The notes under the pieces are model-generated. The model was not told where the DNA came from and made no database searches. It saw nothing but the letters and a program-made list of their open reading frames with translations. Positions 1-6,367 of a stretch of DNA of 18,068 nt are shown here, piece after piece. The stretch covers positions 1-18,068 of the forward strand of contig CAZLEX010000031.1 in NCBI GenBank assembly GCA_964558655.1, written 5' to 3'. The translations under genes and the position numbers were made by a program. This DNA comes from RGIG6353 sp964558655. GTDB lineage: Bacteria > Bacillota > Clostridia > Oscillospirales > SIG627. Each line of letters starts with the position of its first letter. Position 1 is the first letter of the stretch.

Positions 1-1038
1 TCCTGGCATAATACGTCCTGTAAATTCATCCACAATTAAAACTTCATCGTCTTTTACAACATAATCCTGGTCACGGAACATCAAATTATGTGCACGAAGT
101 GCCAATGTAATATTATGTTGAATTTCCAAATTTTCCGGGTCTGCTAAATTTTCAATATGGAAGAATTGTTCTACTTTATGCATACCCGCTTCCGTCAGAT
201 TTACCACTTTATCTTTTTCATTTACAACAAAGTCACCGGTTTCTTCCTGTTCTACACCCATAATGGCATCCATTTTGGTATATTCCGGAACATCTTCTCC
301 ACGCTCTAATTGTCTTGCCAAAATATCACAAGCTTCATATAATTTTGTAGATTTTCCGCTTTGACCGGAAATAATAAGCGGTGTTCTGGCTTCATCAATC
401 AATACAGAGTCTACTTCATCAATAACTGCAAAATGCAAACCGCGAAGTACAAGCTGTTCTTTATAAATCACCATATTATCCCGTAAATAGTCAAAACCCA
501 GCTCATTATTTGTTACGTAAGTAATATCGCATGCATAAGCTTTCCGACGTTCATCATTATCCATGTTGTTTAAAACAACGCCCACTTTTAAACCTAAAAA
601 TTCATGAACTTGTCCCATCCATTCTGCGTCACGCTTTGCAAGATAATCGTTTACCGTAACAATATGCACACCTTTTCCTGTAAGAGAATTAAGGTAAGCG
701 GGCAGAGTTGACATAAGCGTCTTTCCTTCACCCGTTTTCATCTCGGCAATTCTGCCCTGATGAATAATTATACCGCCTATAAGCTGTACATAGTAATGGC
801 GTTTGCCCAAAACCCTGTCGGACGCTTCTCTGACAGTGGCAAACGCTTCGGTGAGAATATCGTCAAGCGTTTCCCCCTCTTCAAGTCTCTTTTTAAACAG
901 ATCCGTCTGCGATTTTAACTCAGCATCACTCATTTGTTTGTATTTGTCCGACAAAGCTTCGATTCTGTCGGCAATCGGCTTGACACGCTTCAGTTCCCTG
1001 TCACTGTGCGTGCCGAAAATAGCTTTAACAATACCCAT
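1..1038 (-). CDS. secA: SecA preprotein translocase ATPase, N-terminal 346 residues (3' end outside window)
   Basis: SecA is the cytoplasmic ATPase that drives proteins through the SecYEG channel. The reading frame is open from an ATG at 1038 to the left edge, giving residues 1-346 of a protein usually over 800 long. The nucleotide-binding site is clear: MKTGEGKT at residues 100-107 (Walker A) and DEVD at 207-210 (Walker B), followed by the family signature VLIDEARTPLIISG. These positions match those in well-known SecA proteins almost exactly. The start is supported by a GGAG site just upstream. gpsA ends 28 bp upstream, so secA is the third gene of the ywlG-gpsA-secA unit. The part below about 640 uses more AT-rich codons (mostly TTA/TTG Leu, only ATT Ile) than the first 125 codons. 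Identity is certain from the motifs; the gene is cut by the window edge, not broken. Confidence 0.97.
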   Translation of the reverse strand, partial: MGIVKAIFGTHSDRELKRVKPIADRIEALSDKYKQMSDAELKSQTDLFKKRLEEGETLDDILTEAFATVREASDRVLGKRHYYVQLIGGIIIHQGRIAEMKTGEGKTLMSTLPAYLNSLTGKGVHIVTVNDYLAKRDAEWMGQVHEFLGLKVGVVLNNMDNDERRKAYACDITYVTNNELGFDYLRDNMVIYKEQLVLRGLHFAVIDEVDSVLIDEARTPLIISGQSGKSTKLYEACDILARQLERGEDVPEYTKMDAIMGVEQEETGDFVVNEKDKVVNLTEAGMHKVEQFFHIENLADPENLEIQHNITLALRAHNLMFRDQDYVVKDDEVLIVDEFTGRIMPG

Positions 1039-1066
1039 TTTTTCATCTCCGATATATATTTATGTA

Positions 1067-2029
1067 TTAATAAAATTCCCGTTTTAATTCTCTGGAAAAG
1101 AGCTGCCCCAAAGTCTCTTTTGCATCTGTCCCTTCAAAAACAACCCTATACACCGCAGTGCAAATAGGGAGTTCCTCCGAGCATTTTTGCCCGAGTACTT
1201 TCATCGCTTTGCAGGTCATGACACCTTCGGCAAGCTTGGGATAAATTTCACCCCTGACAAAAGCTTCTCCGAAAGCACGGTTGTGACTGTAAGGGGAAAA
1301 TACCGTAGCCTCGTAGTCTCCCAAATGACACAAACCGTAAGCCGACATAGGATTTCCCCCCGCTTTTTCAATAAGGCGGGAAACCTCTCTTGAACCTCTT
1401 GCCATAAGTGCCCCCTTAAGAGAAGAAAGTCCGAGAGCGTCGAGCATACCTGCGGCAATACCGACAACATTTTTTGCCGCCGCTCCGATTTCGTTCCCTA
1501 TAAGGTCGTCACCGTAGTAAAAGCGTATCAAATTTGAAGAAAAAGCATCACACAGTTCGGCTTTAAGATTGAAATCTTCGGAATCTATAACCATGCAGTT
1601 CGGTATATTTGCCAAAAAATCCTGAACATGACCGGGTCCGAGCCAAACGGCAGTCTTTGCATTTTCTCCGTACCCTTCCGAGAAAACCTGTGTGAGTCTC
1701 TTGCCGCTTTCTTCTTCAAGGCCTTTCATACAAAGCACAAAACGGCGGTCTCTGCCCTGTGAAAACTCCGAAAGAGTTTCGGAAAACTCTCTGAGATGCT
1801 GGGACGATATCGAAATTATAACGGTATCTGTATCAAGAGCACACTCAATATCCTGTGTTATGACAGTATCACAGTCAAGCGTAATAAGATCGTTTCCCCT
1901 CTTGCTCAAAAAATCCCTTGACCTTTCGGAATCGGGACGGGCGAACACGGTAATGTCATGTCCTATCCCCGAAAGATACCACGCAATAAAGGTTGCCCAC
2001 CTTCCGCTTCCGAGAACCGATATCTTCAT
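1067..2029 (-). CDS. gpsA: NAD(P)H-dependent glycerol-3-phosphate dehydrogenase, divergent GpsA type
   Basis: GpsA reduces dihydroxyacetone phosphate to sn-glycerol 3-phosphate, the backbone for phospholipids. The 320-residue product has an N-terminal Rossmann fold with GSGRW at residues 7-11, where typical GpsA has GAGSWG. It also has the conserved lysine contexts CMKG and AAKNV, and the C-terminal substrate-domain pattern HLGDYEATVFSPYSHNRAFG, equivalent to the family's GLGDL..T..S..SRN. The length is close to normal. The altered glycine motif and the GPGHVQDF segment in place of GPSFA mark a divergent subgroup, so cofactor preference (NADH or NADPH) cannot be read from sequence. Its ATG overlaps the ywlG stop (ATGA), suggesting translational coupling, and a GAGGA ribosome site lies inside ywlG. 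Family assignment is confident; the exact substrate is by homology. Confidence 0.88.
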   Translation of the reverse strand: MKISVLGSGRWATFIAWYLSGIGHDITVFARPDSERSRDFLSKRGNDLITLDCDTVITQDIECALDTDTVIISISSQHLREFSETLSEFSQGRDRRFVLCMKGLEEESGKRLTQVFSEGYGENAKTAVWLGPGHVQDFLANIPNCMVIDSEDFNLKAELCDAFSSNLIRFYYGDDLIGNEIGAAAKNVVGIAAGMLDALGLSSLKGALMARGSREVSRLIEKAGGNPMSAYGLCHLGDYEATVFSPYSHNRAFGEAFVRGEIYPKLAEGVMTCKAMKVLGQKCSEELPICTAVYRVVFEGTDAKETLGQLFSRELKREFY

Positions 2030-2577
2030 CTGAGAGAATCCTCATATGCGGCTCTTTCTCCGCCGACAAATTTAGGTCTCGTGCGGGCAAGAGTAAGCCT
2101 TGCCTCCCCGATTGTATCGATTTCACACCTTACCGGAACCGCAACAGGTCTCAAATGCATTCCTATAAGTACACCGCCTATATCCATACCGGCAGCCGCG
2201 TCTATCTTCTCAACGGCACAAGGTTCGGCAAACTTCTCCCATGCACGCATGGCAAACGCCCCTCCCGCATGAAGTTGAGGGACAACATTTACCCTTTGCA
2301 AACGGTAAAGGTGAGCGGCTTCACGCTCCACAATGAGCGAACGGTTCAAATGTTCACAGCACTGAACGGCAAGATAAATATTCTTTTCCTTGAGAATCGG
2401 ATAAACCGTGTCGAAAACGGCACACCCAACATCAAAGCTTGAAAAAGTCCCGACCTTTTGGCCGAGTATCTCGCTCGTTGAACAGCCTATGACGAAAATA
2501 TCCCGTTCTTCAAGCTTTGCTTCTTCGAGTAGCGATATAAGTGCCCCTTCGGCTTCGGATTTAATTTTTTCCAGCAT
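2026..2577 (-). CDS. ywlG: YwlG/UPF0340 family protein (TIGR01440), function unknown
   Basis: A 183-residue soluble protein of the conserved Firmicutes family typified by B. subtilis YwlG. Recognition rests on the N-terminal pattern VIGCSTSEILGQKVGTFSS (residues about 29-47), the central QCCEHLNRSL segment, VPQLHAGGAFA, and GMDIGGVLIGMHLRPVAVP near the C terminus. No membrane segment or signal peptide is visible. It is the first gene after the promoter at 2611-2639 and overlaps gpsA by four bases. The role of the family is not established; the cysteine/histidine-rich CCEH motif and the glycine loops suggest a small-molecule or metal site, but this is inference. Start chosen at the ATG at 2577, with a CGGAGG site eight or so bases upstream. 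Confidence 0.88.
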   Translation of the reverse strand: MLEKIKSEAEGALISLLEEAKLEERDIFVIGCSTSEILGQKVGTFSSFDVGCAVFDTVYPILKEKNIYLAVQCCEHLNRSLIVEREAAHLYRLQRVNVVPQLHAGGAFAMRAWEKFAEPCAVEKIDAAAGMDIGGVLIGMHLRPVAVPVRCEIDTIGEARLTLARTRPKFVGGERAAYEDSLR

Positions 2578-2610
2578 AACTGCCTCCGATAAGTAAATAA
2601 ATTCATTTTA

Positions 2611-2639
2611 ATTATATACCAAAACTCAAATATATACAA
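2611..2639 (-). promoter_or_regulatory. Sigma-A-type promoter for ywlG-gpsA-secA
   Basis: On the minus strand a perfect -10 TATAAT (2616-2611) lies 17 bp downstream of a weak -35 TTGTAT (2639-2634). The predicted start lies about 25 bp before the ywlG ATG. It is the only good promoter in the 175-bp divergent gap on this strand. Confidence 0.6.
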
Positions 2640-2676
2640 GTACAAAGTGTTAATTTTTTGAAAATGGGAATCTGTA

Positions 2677-2705
2677 TTGACAAGCCGTTTTTTTTGTGTT
2701 AAACT
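2677..2705 (+). promoter_or_regulatory. Sigma-A-type promoter for the DUF4838 gene
   Basis: A perfect -35 TTGACA (2677-2682) and a -10 TAAACT (2700-2705, four of six consensus bases) are separated by 17 bp. Transcription would begin near 2712, giving a roughly 40-nt leader before the ATG at 2753, which has a GGAGG ribosome site at 2742-2746. Confidence 0.6.
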
Positions 2706-2752
2706 CCGTGTAACAGGCTCTGAGAATTTTTTAACATTGACGGAGGAATATC

Positions 2753-4696
2753 ATGGAGATAACATTCGCACAGATAGGAAGAAACGAAACGGTGAAGTTC
2801 GCTTTCGAAGAGCTCAGACGGTACCTTCACCGCATAGATTCGAAAATCGACATACACAGGAGAATTTGCGAAACATATGACAAAAATGTCACAGGTGTAA
2901 TATGGCTCGGCATCTCCTCCGAATTTGAAAAATTTTTACCGGAAGTCAGAGACAGACGGTACGACGATTCCGTGTACATCAGCATTGAAAACGCCGAAGG
3001 AATAGTAACCGGCACAAACTTTAGAAGTGTGCTTTTGGCGGCGTACAGACTGCTTCGTGCAATGGGGTGCGTATGGCACAGACCGGGCGAAGAGGGAGAA
3101 AAAATTCCCGAAAAACACATCGAAACAATTGATGTGCACATAAGCGAAACTCCGACAAGCCGTCACCGCTGTATCGACATGATAGGAGCGGCAAGCGAAG
3201 AAGCTCACGAAGTACTCGCCGATTGGCTTCCGAAAGTCGGAATGAACAGTATTTTCATAGAATTTGAAACGCCTCACGAGAATTACAAGGCGTGGTACGA
3301 GCACGAAAACAACCCTCTCTTCCCTCCCCAAAAAACCTCTCTTGCCGATTCCGAACAGTATTATGCCTCACTTTTGGAAGAAATAAAAAAACGCTCTCTT
3401 CTTCTTCACTCCTACGGACACGGTTTCACTCTCCCCTCCGTCAAAGTTCCTCTTGAAAACGCATTTGACATTACCTCCTCCGACAACATTCCGGAAGAAA
3501 TACGGGACAAAATTGCACTTAGAGACGGTAAACGGGAATATTTTGAGCAAAAACCGATGTTTACAGCACTCTGCTATTCGCAGGAAAAAGTACGGCACGA
3601 AATGGCCGAAGCCTATATCGCCTGCGTAAAAAAGCATCCGAATGTCGATTTCATACACTTCTGGCTGTCTGACGGCTGCAACAATCACTGTGAATGTGAA
3701 AACTGCCGCACTTCCCGCCCGTCCGACTTCTATGTCGATATGCTCAACGAAATCGACGCCCGCCTTACCGAAGAAAACATAAAAACGAAAGTCGTTTTCC
3801 TCATCTATGTCGATCTGCTTTGGGCACCCGAAAAGAAAAAAATCCTAAATCCCGACCGCTTCATCATGATGTTCGCTCCGATAACAAGACTTTTCAATGA
3901 ATCCTGGTCTGAAAAACACGGCTCACCCGAAATTTTGCCGTATGAACGGAACAGGCTCGTTTTTCCAGACACTCCTCAGAGAAATCTCTTGTATCTTGAC
4001 GAATGGAGAAAGACTTTTTCGGGGGAAACCTTTGTGTTCGACTATTACCTCATATGGAATCACTTCAAAGACATGGGATATTCCCATATATCGAATATAA
4101 TAGCACGCGATATCGAAGCGTACGAAGAATGTGGATTTTCCGGGCTGCTTTCGGCACAGGTAACCCGTGCTCACTTTCCCACAAACCTTCCCCTGTACAC
4201 CATGTCACGCAAACTTTGGAACAGTCGGGAAGATTACGAAAAAATCTGCCGTGACTATTACCGTGAGGCGTTCGGCAAAGACTGGGCAAAAGCAAAAAAC
4301 TACTGTGACAAAATTTCCGATGCCTTCTCAGTCCTTTACTCTTTTGATGCTGGCGAACGGGATTTTGAAAAAGAAAAAGCCATCTTTGCCAATGTAAAAA
4401 AAGCTGTAAACGAACTGTTAAGCAAAGAGGTGCACTGTGACGGCTTTGATGAACAGGTACAGTGGTACAATCTGGCAGTCCACTCGGAAATCGTAACAAA
4501 ACTTGCCGAGACTCTCGACGCTCTTTACAAAAACAGTTTTGACACCGCCGATAAACTTTTTGAAGAAACACTTCTTCTTGTAAGGGAAAGCGAAAAAGAT
4601 GTCTGGAGAAGTTTTGATGTCAAAACTTTCGTATTTATTTGGGAAATCATATTTAATTCCGTAAAATCCGGAAGCAGTACGATGGTACAGGACTAA
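2753..4696 (+). CDS. DUF4838 domain protein, putative intracellular glycoside hydrolase
   Basis: A 647-residue protein with no signal peptide or membrane segment, so probably cytoplasmic. The first 125 or so residues look like the alpha/beta domain that precedes the barrel in GH20 and GH67 enzymes: a mixed fold ending in FRSVLLAAYRLLRAMGCVWHRPGE. A TIM-barrel-like region follows, with HSYGHGF at residues 219-225 and WLSDGCNNHCECENC ending at residue 318. This cysteine cluster (C309, C313, C315, C318) is typical of DUF4838 proteins and may bind metal or stabilise a loop. The C-terminal 150 residues are helical and charged. A hydrolase acting on acidic or N-acetylated sugars is an inference from the domain layout; no substrate can be named. 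The gene has its own promoter and terminator, and the convergent neighbour is a sugar-type oxidoreductase, which loosely supports a carbohydrate role. Confidence 0.7.
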   Translation: MEITFAQIGRNETVKFAFEELRRYLHRIDSKIDIHRRICETYDKNVTGVIWLGISSEFEKFLPEVRDRRYDDSVYISIENAEGIVTGTNFRSVLLAAYRLLRAMGCVWHRPGEEGEKIPEKHIETIDVHISETPTSRHRCIDMIGAASEEAHEVLADWLPKVGMNSIFIEFETPHENYKAWYEHENNPLFPPQKTSLADSEQYYASLLEEIKKRSLLLHSYGHGFTLPSVKVPLENAFDITSSDNIPEEIRDKIALRDGKREYFEQKPMFTALCYSQEKVRHEMAEAYIACVKKHPNVDFIHFWLSDGCNNHCECENCRTSRPSDFYVDMLNEIDARLTEENIKTKVVFLIYVDLLWAPEKKKILNPDRFIMMFAPITRLFNESWSEKHGSPEILPYERNRLVFPDTPQRNLLYLDEWRKTFSGETFVFDYYLIWNHFKDMGYSHISNIIARDIEAYEECGFSGLLSAQVTRAHFPTNLPLYTMSRKLWNSREDYEKICRDYYREAFGKDWAKAKNYCDKISDAFSVLYSFDAGERDFEKEKAIFANVKKAVNELLSKEVHCDGFDEQVQWYNLAVHSEIVTKLAETLDALYKNSFDTADKLFEETLLLVRESEKDVWRSFDVKTFVFIWEIIFNSVKSGSSTMVQD

Positions 4697-4710
4697 ATTT
4701 AAAAATAAAA

Positions 4711-4742
4711 GAATATACGCCCCAAAGAATATACGCCCCAAA
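4711..4742. repeat. Two tandem copies of a 16-bp unit
   Basis: GAATATACGCCCCAAA occurs twice in immediate succession (4711-4726, 4727-4742) just after the DUF4838 stop codon. The second copy supplies the 5' arm of the terminator hairpin that follows; the first copy repeats the same C-run and could offer an alternative arm. Confidence 0.9.
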
Positions 4743-4784
4743 CGCCGAACATGACAAAATGTTTGACGGGAGGGGTGTTTTTTT
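4734..4784 (+). terminator. Rho-independent terminator of the DUF4838 gene
   Basis: CGCCCC (4734-4739) pairs with GGGGTG (4772-4777), with inner pairs CCG/CGG and AACAT/ATGTT, and a run of seven T follows at 4778-4784. The stem is interrupted by small internal loops, but the position 38 bp after the stop codon and the T-run make this a good call. Confidence 0.7.
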
Positions 4785-4822
4785 AATAACAGAGCAAAAT
4801 CGCAAAGCCGGCATAAAGCAAA

Positions 4823-4857
4823 CGACTTGAGCCCGCTTACCGCAGATTCTCAAGCCG
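4823..4857 (-). terminator. Candidate terminator hairpin for the Gfo/Idh/MocA gene
   Basis: On the minus strand CGGCTTGAG pairs with CTCAAGTCG over nine bp (one G-U) about 40 bp past the oxidoreductase stop. The T-run after it is poor (TTTGCTTT), so it could be a transcript-end stabiliser rather than a terminator. Confidence 0.35.
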
Positions 4858-4899
4858 TTTATGTTACCTAATATTCAATTTGCGCAAGTTTTATAATAA

Positions 4900-5931
4900 T
4901 CAGTCAAGTCTGACTTTTTTGCCCGTTTTTCCGCTCTCGTAAATCGCACATACTATACGAAGCGTTTCAAAAGAGCCCTGAAGATCGACAAACATTTCTT
5001 CGCCCGTCTCAAGACAGCGGTAGATATTGTCAATCTGTTTGAAGTGATTTACGCCCCAATAAGCCTTGACATCACCGTAATCAACATTTTCTTTCGGATC
5101 ATGAACAGCAGAAAATGTGCGTCCGTCAAACATCGTGACAGTTGCCTTATCCGAAACGATTTTCGCACGGCCGAACTCAAAGTCCATATCAATCTGCACA
5201 TCATCGTCAAACGAATAGTAATTTATTGCATGGAAATTCGCATCGATTCCGTTTTCAAACTTAATTAAACCTTCGGCAGTATCCTCAACTTCGACCGATG
5301 AAACTTTTGAGCGTTTCGCAATTGTTGCGTCCACTTCAACCGGACGACTGTTCATAATATATCTTACCGCATCGAGCGTGTGAATAGCCTGGTCTATGAT
5401 GACTCCGCCACCCTCATACGCCCATGTGCCCTTCCAGTCGCTCTTGCCGTAATAATCATCGGAACGGTTCCATGTGACAAAGCACTTTGCGCCTTTTATC
5501 TTTCCGAGTTCGCCGGAAAGATACATATTTCTGACAAGCTGAGTGCCGGCATTGTATCTGTTCTGGAAAATACAGGCAAGCGTCACACCGCACTCATCGG
5601 CTGTACGCATCATGCTTTCGGCTTCTTTAACCGTTATCGCCATCGGCTTTTCGGTAACCACATGCTTTCCTTTTTTCATACAGTCTATCGCAACGGGAGC
5701 GTGGAGATAGTGAGGAAGGCAAAGATGCACAACATCAATATCTTCTTTCTCAAGCATTTCTTTATAATCGGCATAAGCACGGCAGCCGTACTTTGCCGCA
5801 ACCGCCTCTGCTCTTTCGATAATTTTATCACATACAGCAACAAGTTCGGCACGCTCGCAAAGGTCTATGCTCACGCCGTGCGTCGGGAAAATCGTTCCAC
5901 AGCCTATAACGGCAGACTTAAATTTTTTCAT
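4900..5931 (-). CDS. Gfo/Idh/MocA family NAD(P)-dependent oxidoreductase
   Basis: A 343-residue soluble dehydrogenase of the family that oxidises or epimerises sugars, inositols and their derivatives. The Rossmann domain begins with AVIGCGTIF (residues 7-15), continues to the family motif EKP at residues 94-96 (the lysine is the usual catalytic residue), and is followed by the GGGVIIDQAIHTLD signature at about 174-187, which carries the conserved Asp and His. The C-terminal half is the usual beta-sheet substrate domain. The start was set at ATG 5931 because GGAG lies about nine bases upstream and the protein begins directly with the first strand; a longer frame to 5973 adds 14 unconserved residues. 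It has its own promoter. Substrate is unknown; a role in sugar-acid or glycan breakdown with the convergent hydrolase is speculation. Confidence 0.88.
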   Translation of the reverse strand: MKKFKSAVIGCGTIFPTHGVSIDLCERAELVAVCDKIIERAEAVAAKYGCRAYADYKEMLEKEDIDVVHLCLPHYLHAPVAIDCMKKGKHVVTEKPMAITVKEAESMMRTADECGVTLACIFQNRYNAGTQLVRNMYLSGELGKIKGAKCFVTWNRSDDYYGKSDWKGTWAYEGGGVIIDQAIHTLDAVRYIMNSRPVEVDATIAKRSKVSSVEVEDTAEGLIKFENGIDANFHAINYYSFDDDVQIDMDFEFGRAKIVSDKATVTMFDGRTFSAVHDPKENVDYGDVKAYWGVNHFKQIDNIYRCLETGEEMFVDLQGSFETLRIVCAIYESGKTGKKVRLD

Positions 5932-5988
5932 AATTCCAATCTCCAAATAAAAAGAATTTACGGCAAAAAACACATCTTGCCTGAGTAA

Positions 5989-6017
5989 ATATTATCACAG
6001 CGATATTGCAAAGTCAA
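5989..6017 (-). promoter_or_regulatory. Sigma-A-type promoter for the oxidoreductase gene
   Basis: On the minus strand, -35 TTGACT (6017-6012) and -10 TAATAT (5994-5989) are separated by 17 bp. Transcription would start near 5982, giving a leader of about 50 nt that ends in a GGAG site. Confidence 0.65.
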
Positions 6018-6024
6018 CAAAAAT

Positions 6025-6088
6025 TTTTGCCAAAAAGTAATATTATATTGCCTTTAAAACCGTTATTTTGCACTCATTTTGCCAAAAA
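6025..6088. repeat. Pair of identical TTTTGCCAAAAA motifs between divergent promoters
   Basis: TTTTGCCAAAAA is at 6025-6036 and again at 6077-6088, exactly 52 bp (about five helical turns) apart. A related GGCAAAAAA, the inverse orientation, lies at 5962-5970. Both full copies sit between the divergent -35 elements, where operators for a local regulator could be. AT-rich background makes chance possible. Confidence 0.4.
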
Positions 6089-6111
6089 AAGATATTTTTT
6101 TAAAAAATGGG

Positions 6112-6139
6112 TTGACAAGTTACATTTTTGTGGTATAAT
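6112..6139 (+). promoter_or_regulatory. Strong sigma-A promoter with extended -10 for the ABC transporter operon
   Basis: Perfect -35 TTGACA (6112-6117) and perfect -10 TATAAT (6134-6139) with 16-bp spacing, plus a TG dinucleotide one base before the -10 (extended -10). Transcription should start near 6146, producing a leader of about 220 nt before the lipoprotein gene. Such a strong promoter fits an operon controlled mainly after initiation. Confidence 0.88.
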
Positions 6140-6179
6140 AACTTTAGCATATTAAAGTGACAGAGAATTTTACATGAAA

Positions 6180-6295
6180 GGACGCCGGGTAAAATGACCT
6201 ACCAAAACCGTTATTACCACTATTATTACTTTTTACCCGCGGTGGAGCGTCCGAGCGTCGTTTGACGGCAATTTTCGGAAATCGGCATCCATCGC
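6180..6295 (+). promoter_or_regulatory. Transcription attenuator: leader stem and alternative antiterminator pairing
   Basis: Two competing folds can be drawn. Stem 1 pairs GGACGC+CGGGTAAAA (6180-6194) with TTTTACCCG (6231-6239) and GCGTCC (6247-6252), leaving a 7-nt bulge CGGTGGA at 6240-6246; it encloses the Tyr codons of the leader peptide. The antiterminator pairs GCGGTGGA (6239-6246) with TCCATCGC (6288-6295), eight bp with one G-U, which takes the 5' arm of the terminator at 6285-6333. A small hairpin (CGTC/GACG at 6256-6259 and 6264-6267, within CCGA/TCGG) lies between. A ribosome held on the Tyr codons would cover or melt stem 1 and free 6239-6246 for antitermination. The pairings are seen in the sequence; the mechanism is inferred from the classical trp/phe attenuators. 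Confidence 0.62.
6194..6265 (+). CDS. Tyrosine-rich leader peptide (23 aa) of the transporter operon
   Basis: ATG 6194 to TGA 6263-6265 encodes 23 residues with six tyrosines (positions 3, 7, 8, 10, 11, 12), including the run YYHYYYF at residues 7-13. An AAAGGA ribosome site (6177-6182) lies 11 bases before the start, a little long but acceptable. The frame begins about 48 nt after the predicted transcription start and ends 19 nt before the terminator stem. The product would have no function of its own; translation speed through the Tyr codons is the signal. A 7-codon frame (ATG 6174) ends in an ATGA overlap with this start. It is too short for ordinary gene finders. Chance Tyr codons in AT-rich DNA are the main alternative, but five in six consecutive codons, inside a matching RNA fold, argue against it. 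Confidence 0.72.
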   Translation: MTYQNRYYHYYYFLPAVERPSVV

Positions 6296-6333
6296 ATAAA
6301 CTGTTTTAAGTTTTGCGAACGGGTGCTTTTTTT
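6285..6333 (+). terminator. Leader Rho-independent terminator (attenuator terminator)
   Basis: GCATCC (6285-6290) pairs with GGGTGC (6321-6326), then TCGCA (6292-6296) with TGCGA (6314-6318), and AAACT (6298-6302) with AGTTT (6309-6313), followed by seven T at 6327-6333. About 16 bp in all, with a small internal loop and one bulged T. It lies 34 bp before the lipoprotein ATG and after the strong promoter, so it can only act as a conditional terminator. Confidence 0.82.
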
Positions 6334-6367
6334 AATATTTTTATTTTTTGAAAGGAAATGCAAAAAA

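Noticed and set aside
1067..2029. gpsA as a broken gene because of its altered GSGRW motif
   Set aside because: The frame is intact, the length is normal and the lysine and C-terminal motifs are kept; a divergent subgroup explains it better.
2704..2745. Stem CTCCGT/ACGGAG that would hide the ribosome site of the DUF4838 gene
   Set aside because: The 5' arm overlaps the predicted -10 element, upstream of the expected transcription start, so it would not be in the mRNA.
4065..4571. Minus-strand frame of 168 codons
   Set aside because: Antisense to the DUF4838 gene; composition is rich in Arg, Cys and Leu without domain features.
5380..5988. Plus-strand frame of 202 codons
   Set aside because: Antisense to the Gfo/Idh/MocA gene, with no family motif.
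6180..6333. T-box riboswitch for tyrosine in the transporter leader
   Set aside because: The segment GCGGTGGAGCGTCC recalls part of a T-box (GGTGG and GTCC), but the 14-nt AGGGTGGNACCGCG motif is absent, the leader before the terminator is only about 140 nt, and a TGGA bulge would not match the discriminator base A usual for tRNA-Tyr. The leader-peptide model fits better.
6323..6367. Upstream ATG extending the binding lipoprotein by 15 residues
   Set aside because: It begins within the terminator stem and has no ribosome site, and the shorter form gives a proper lipoprotein signal peptide after AAAGGAA.
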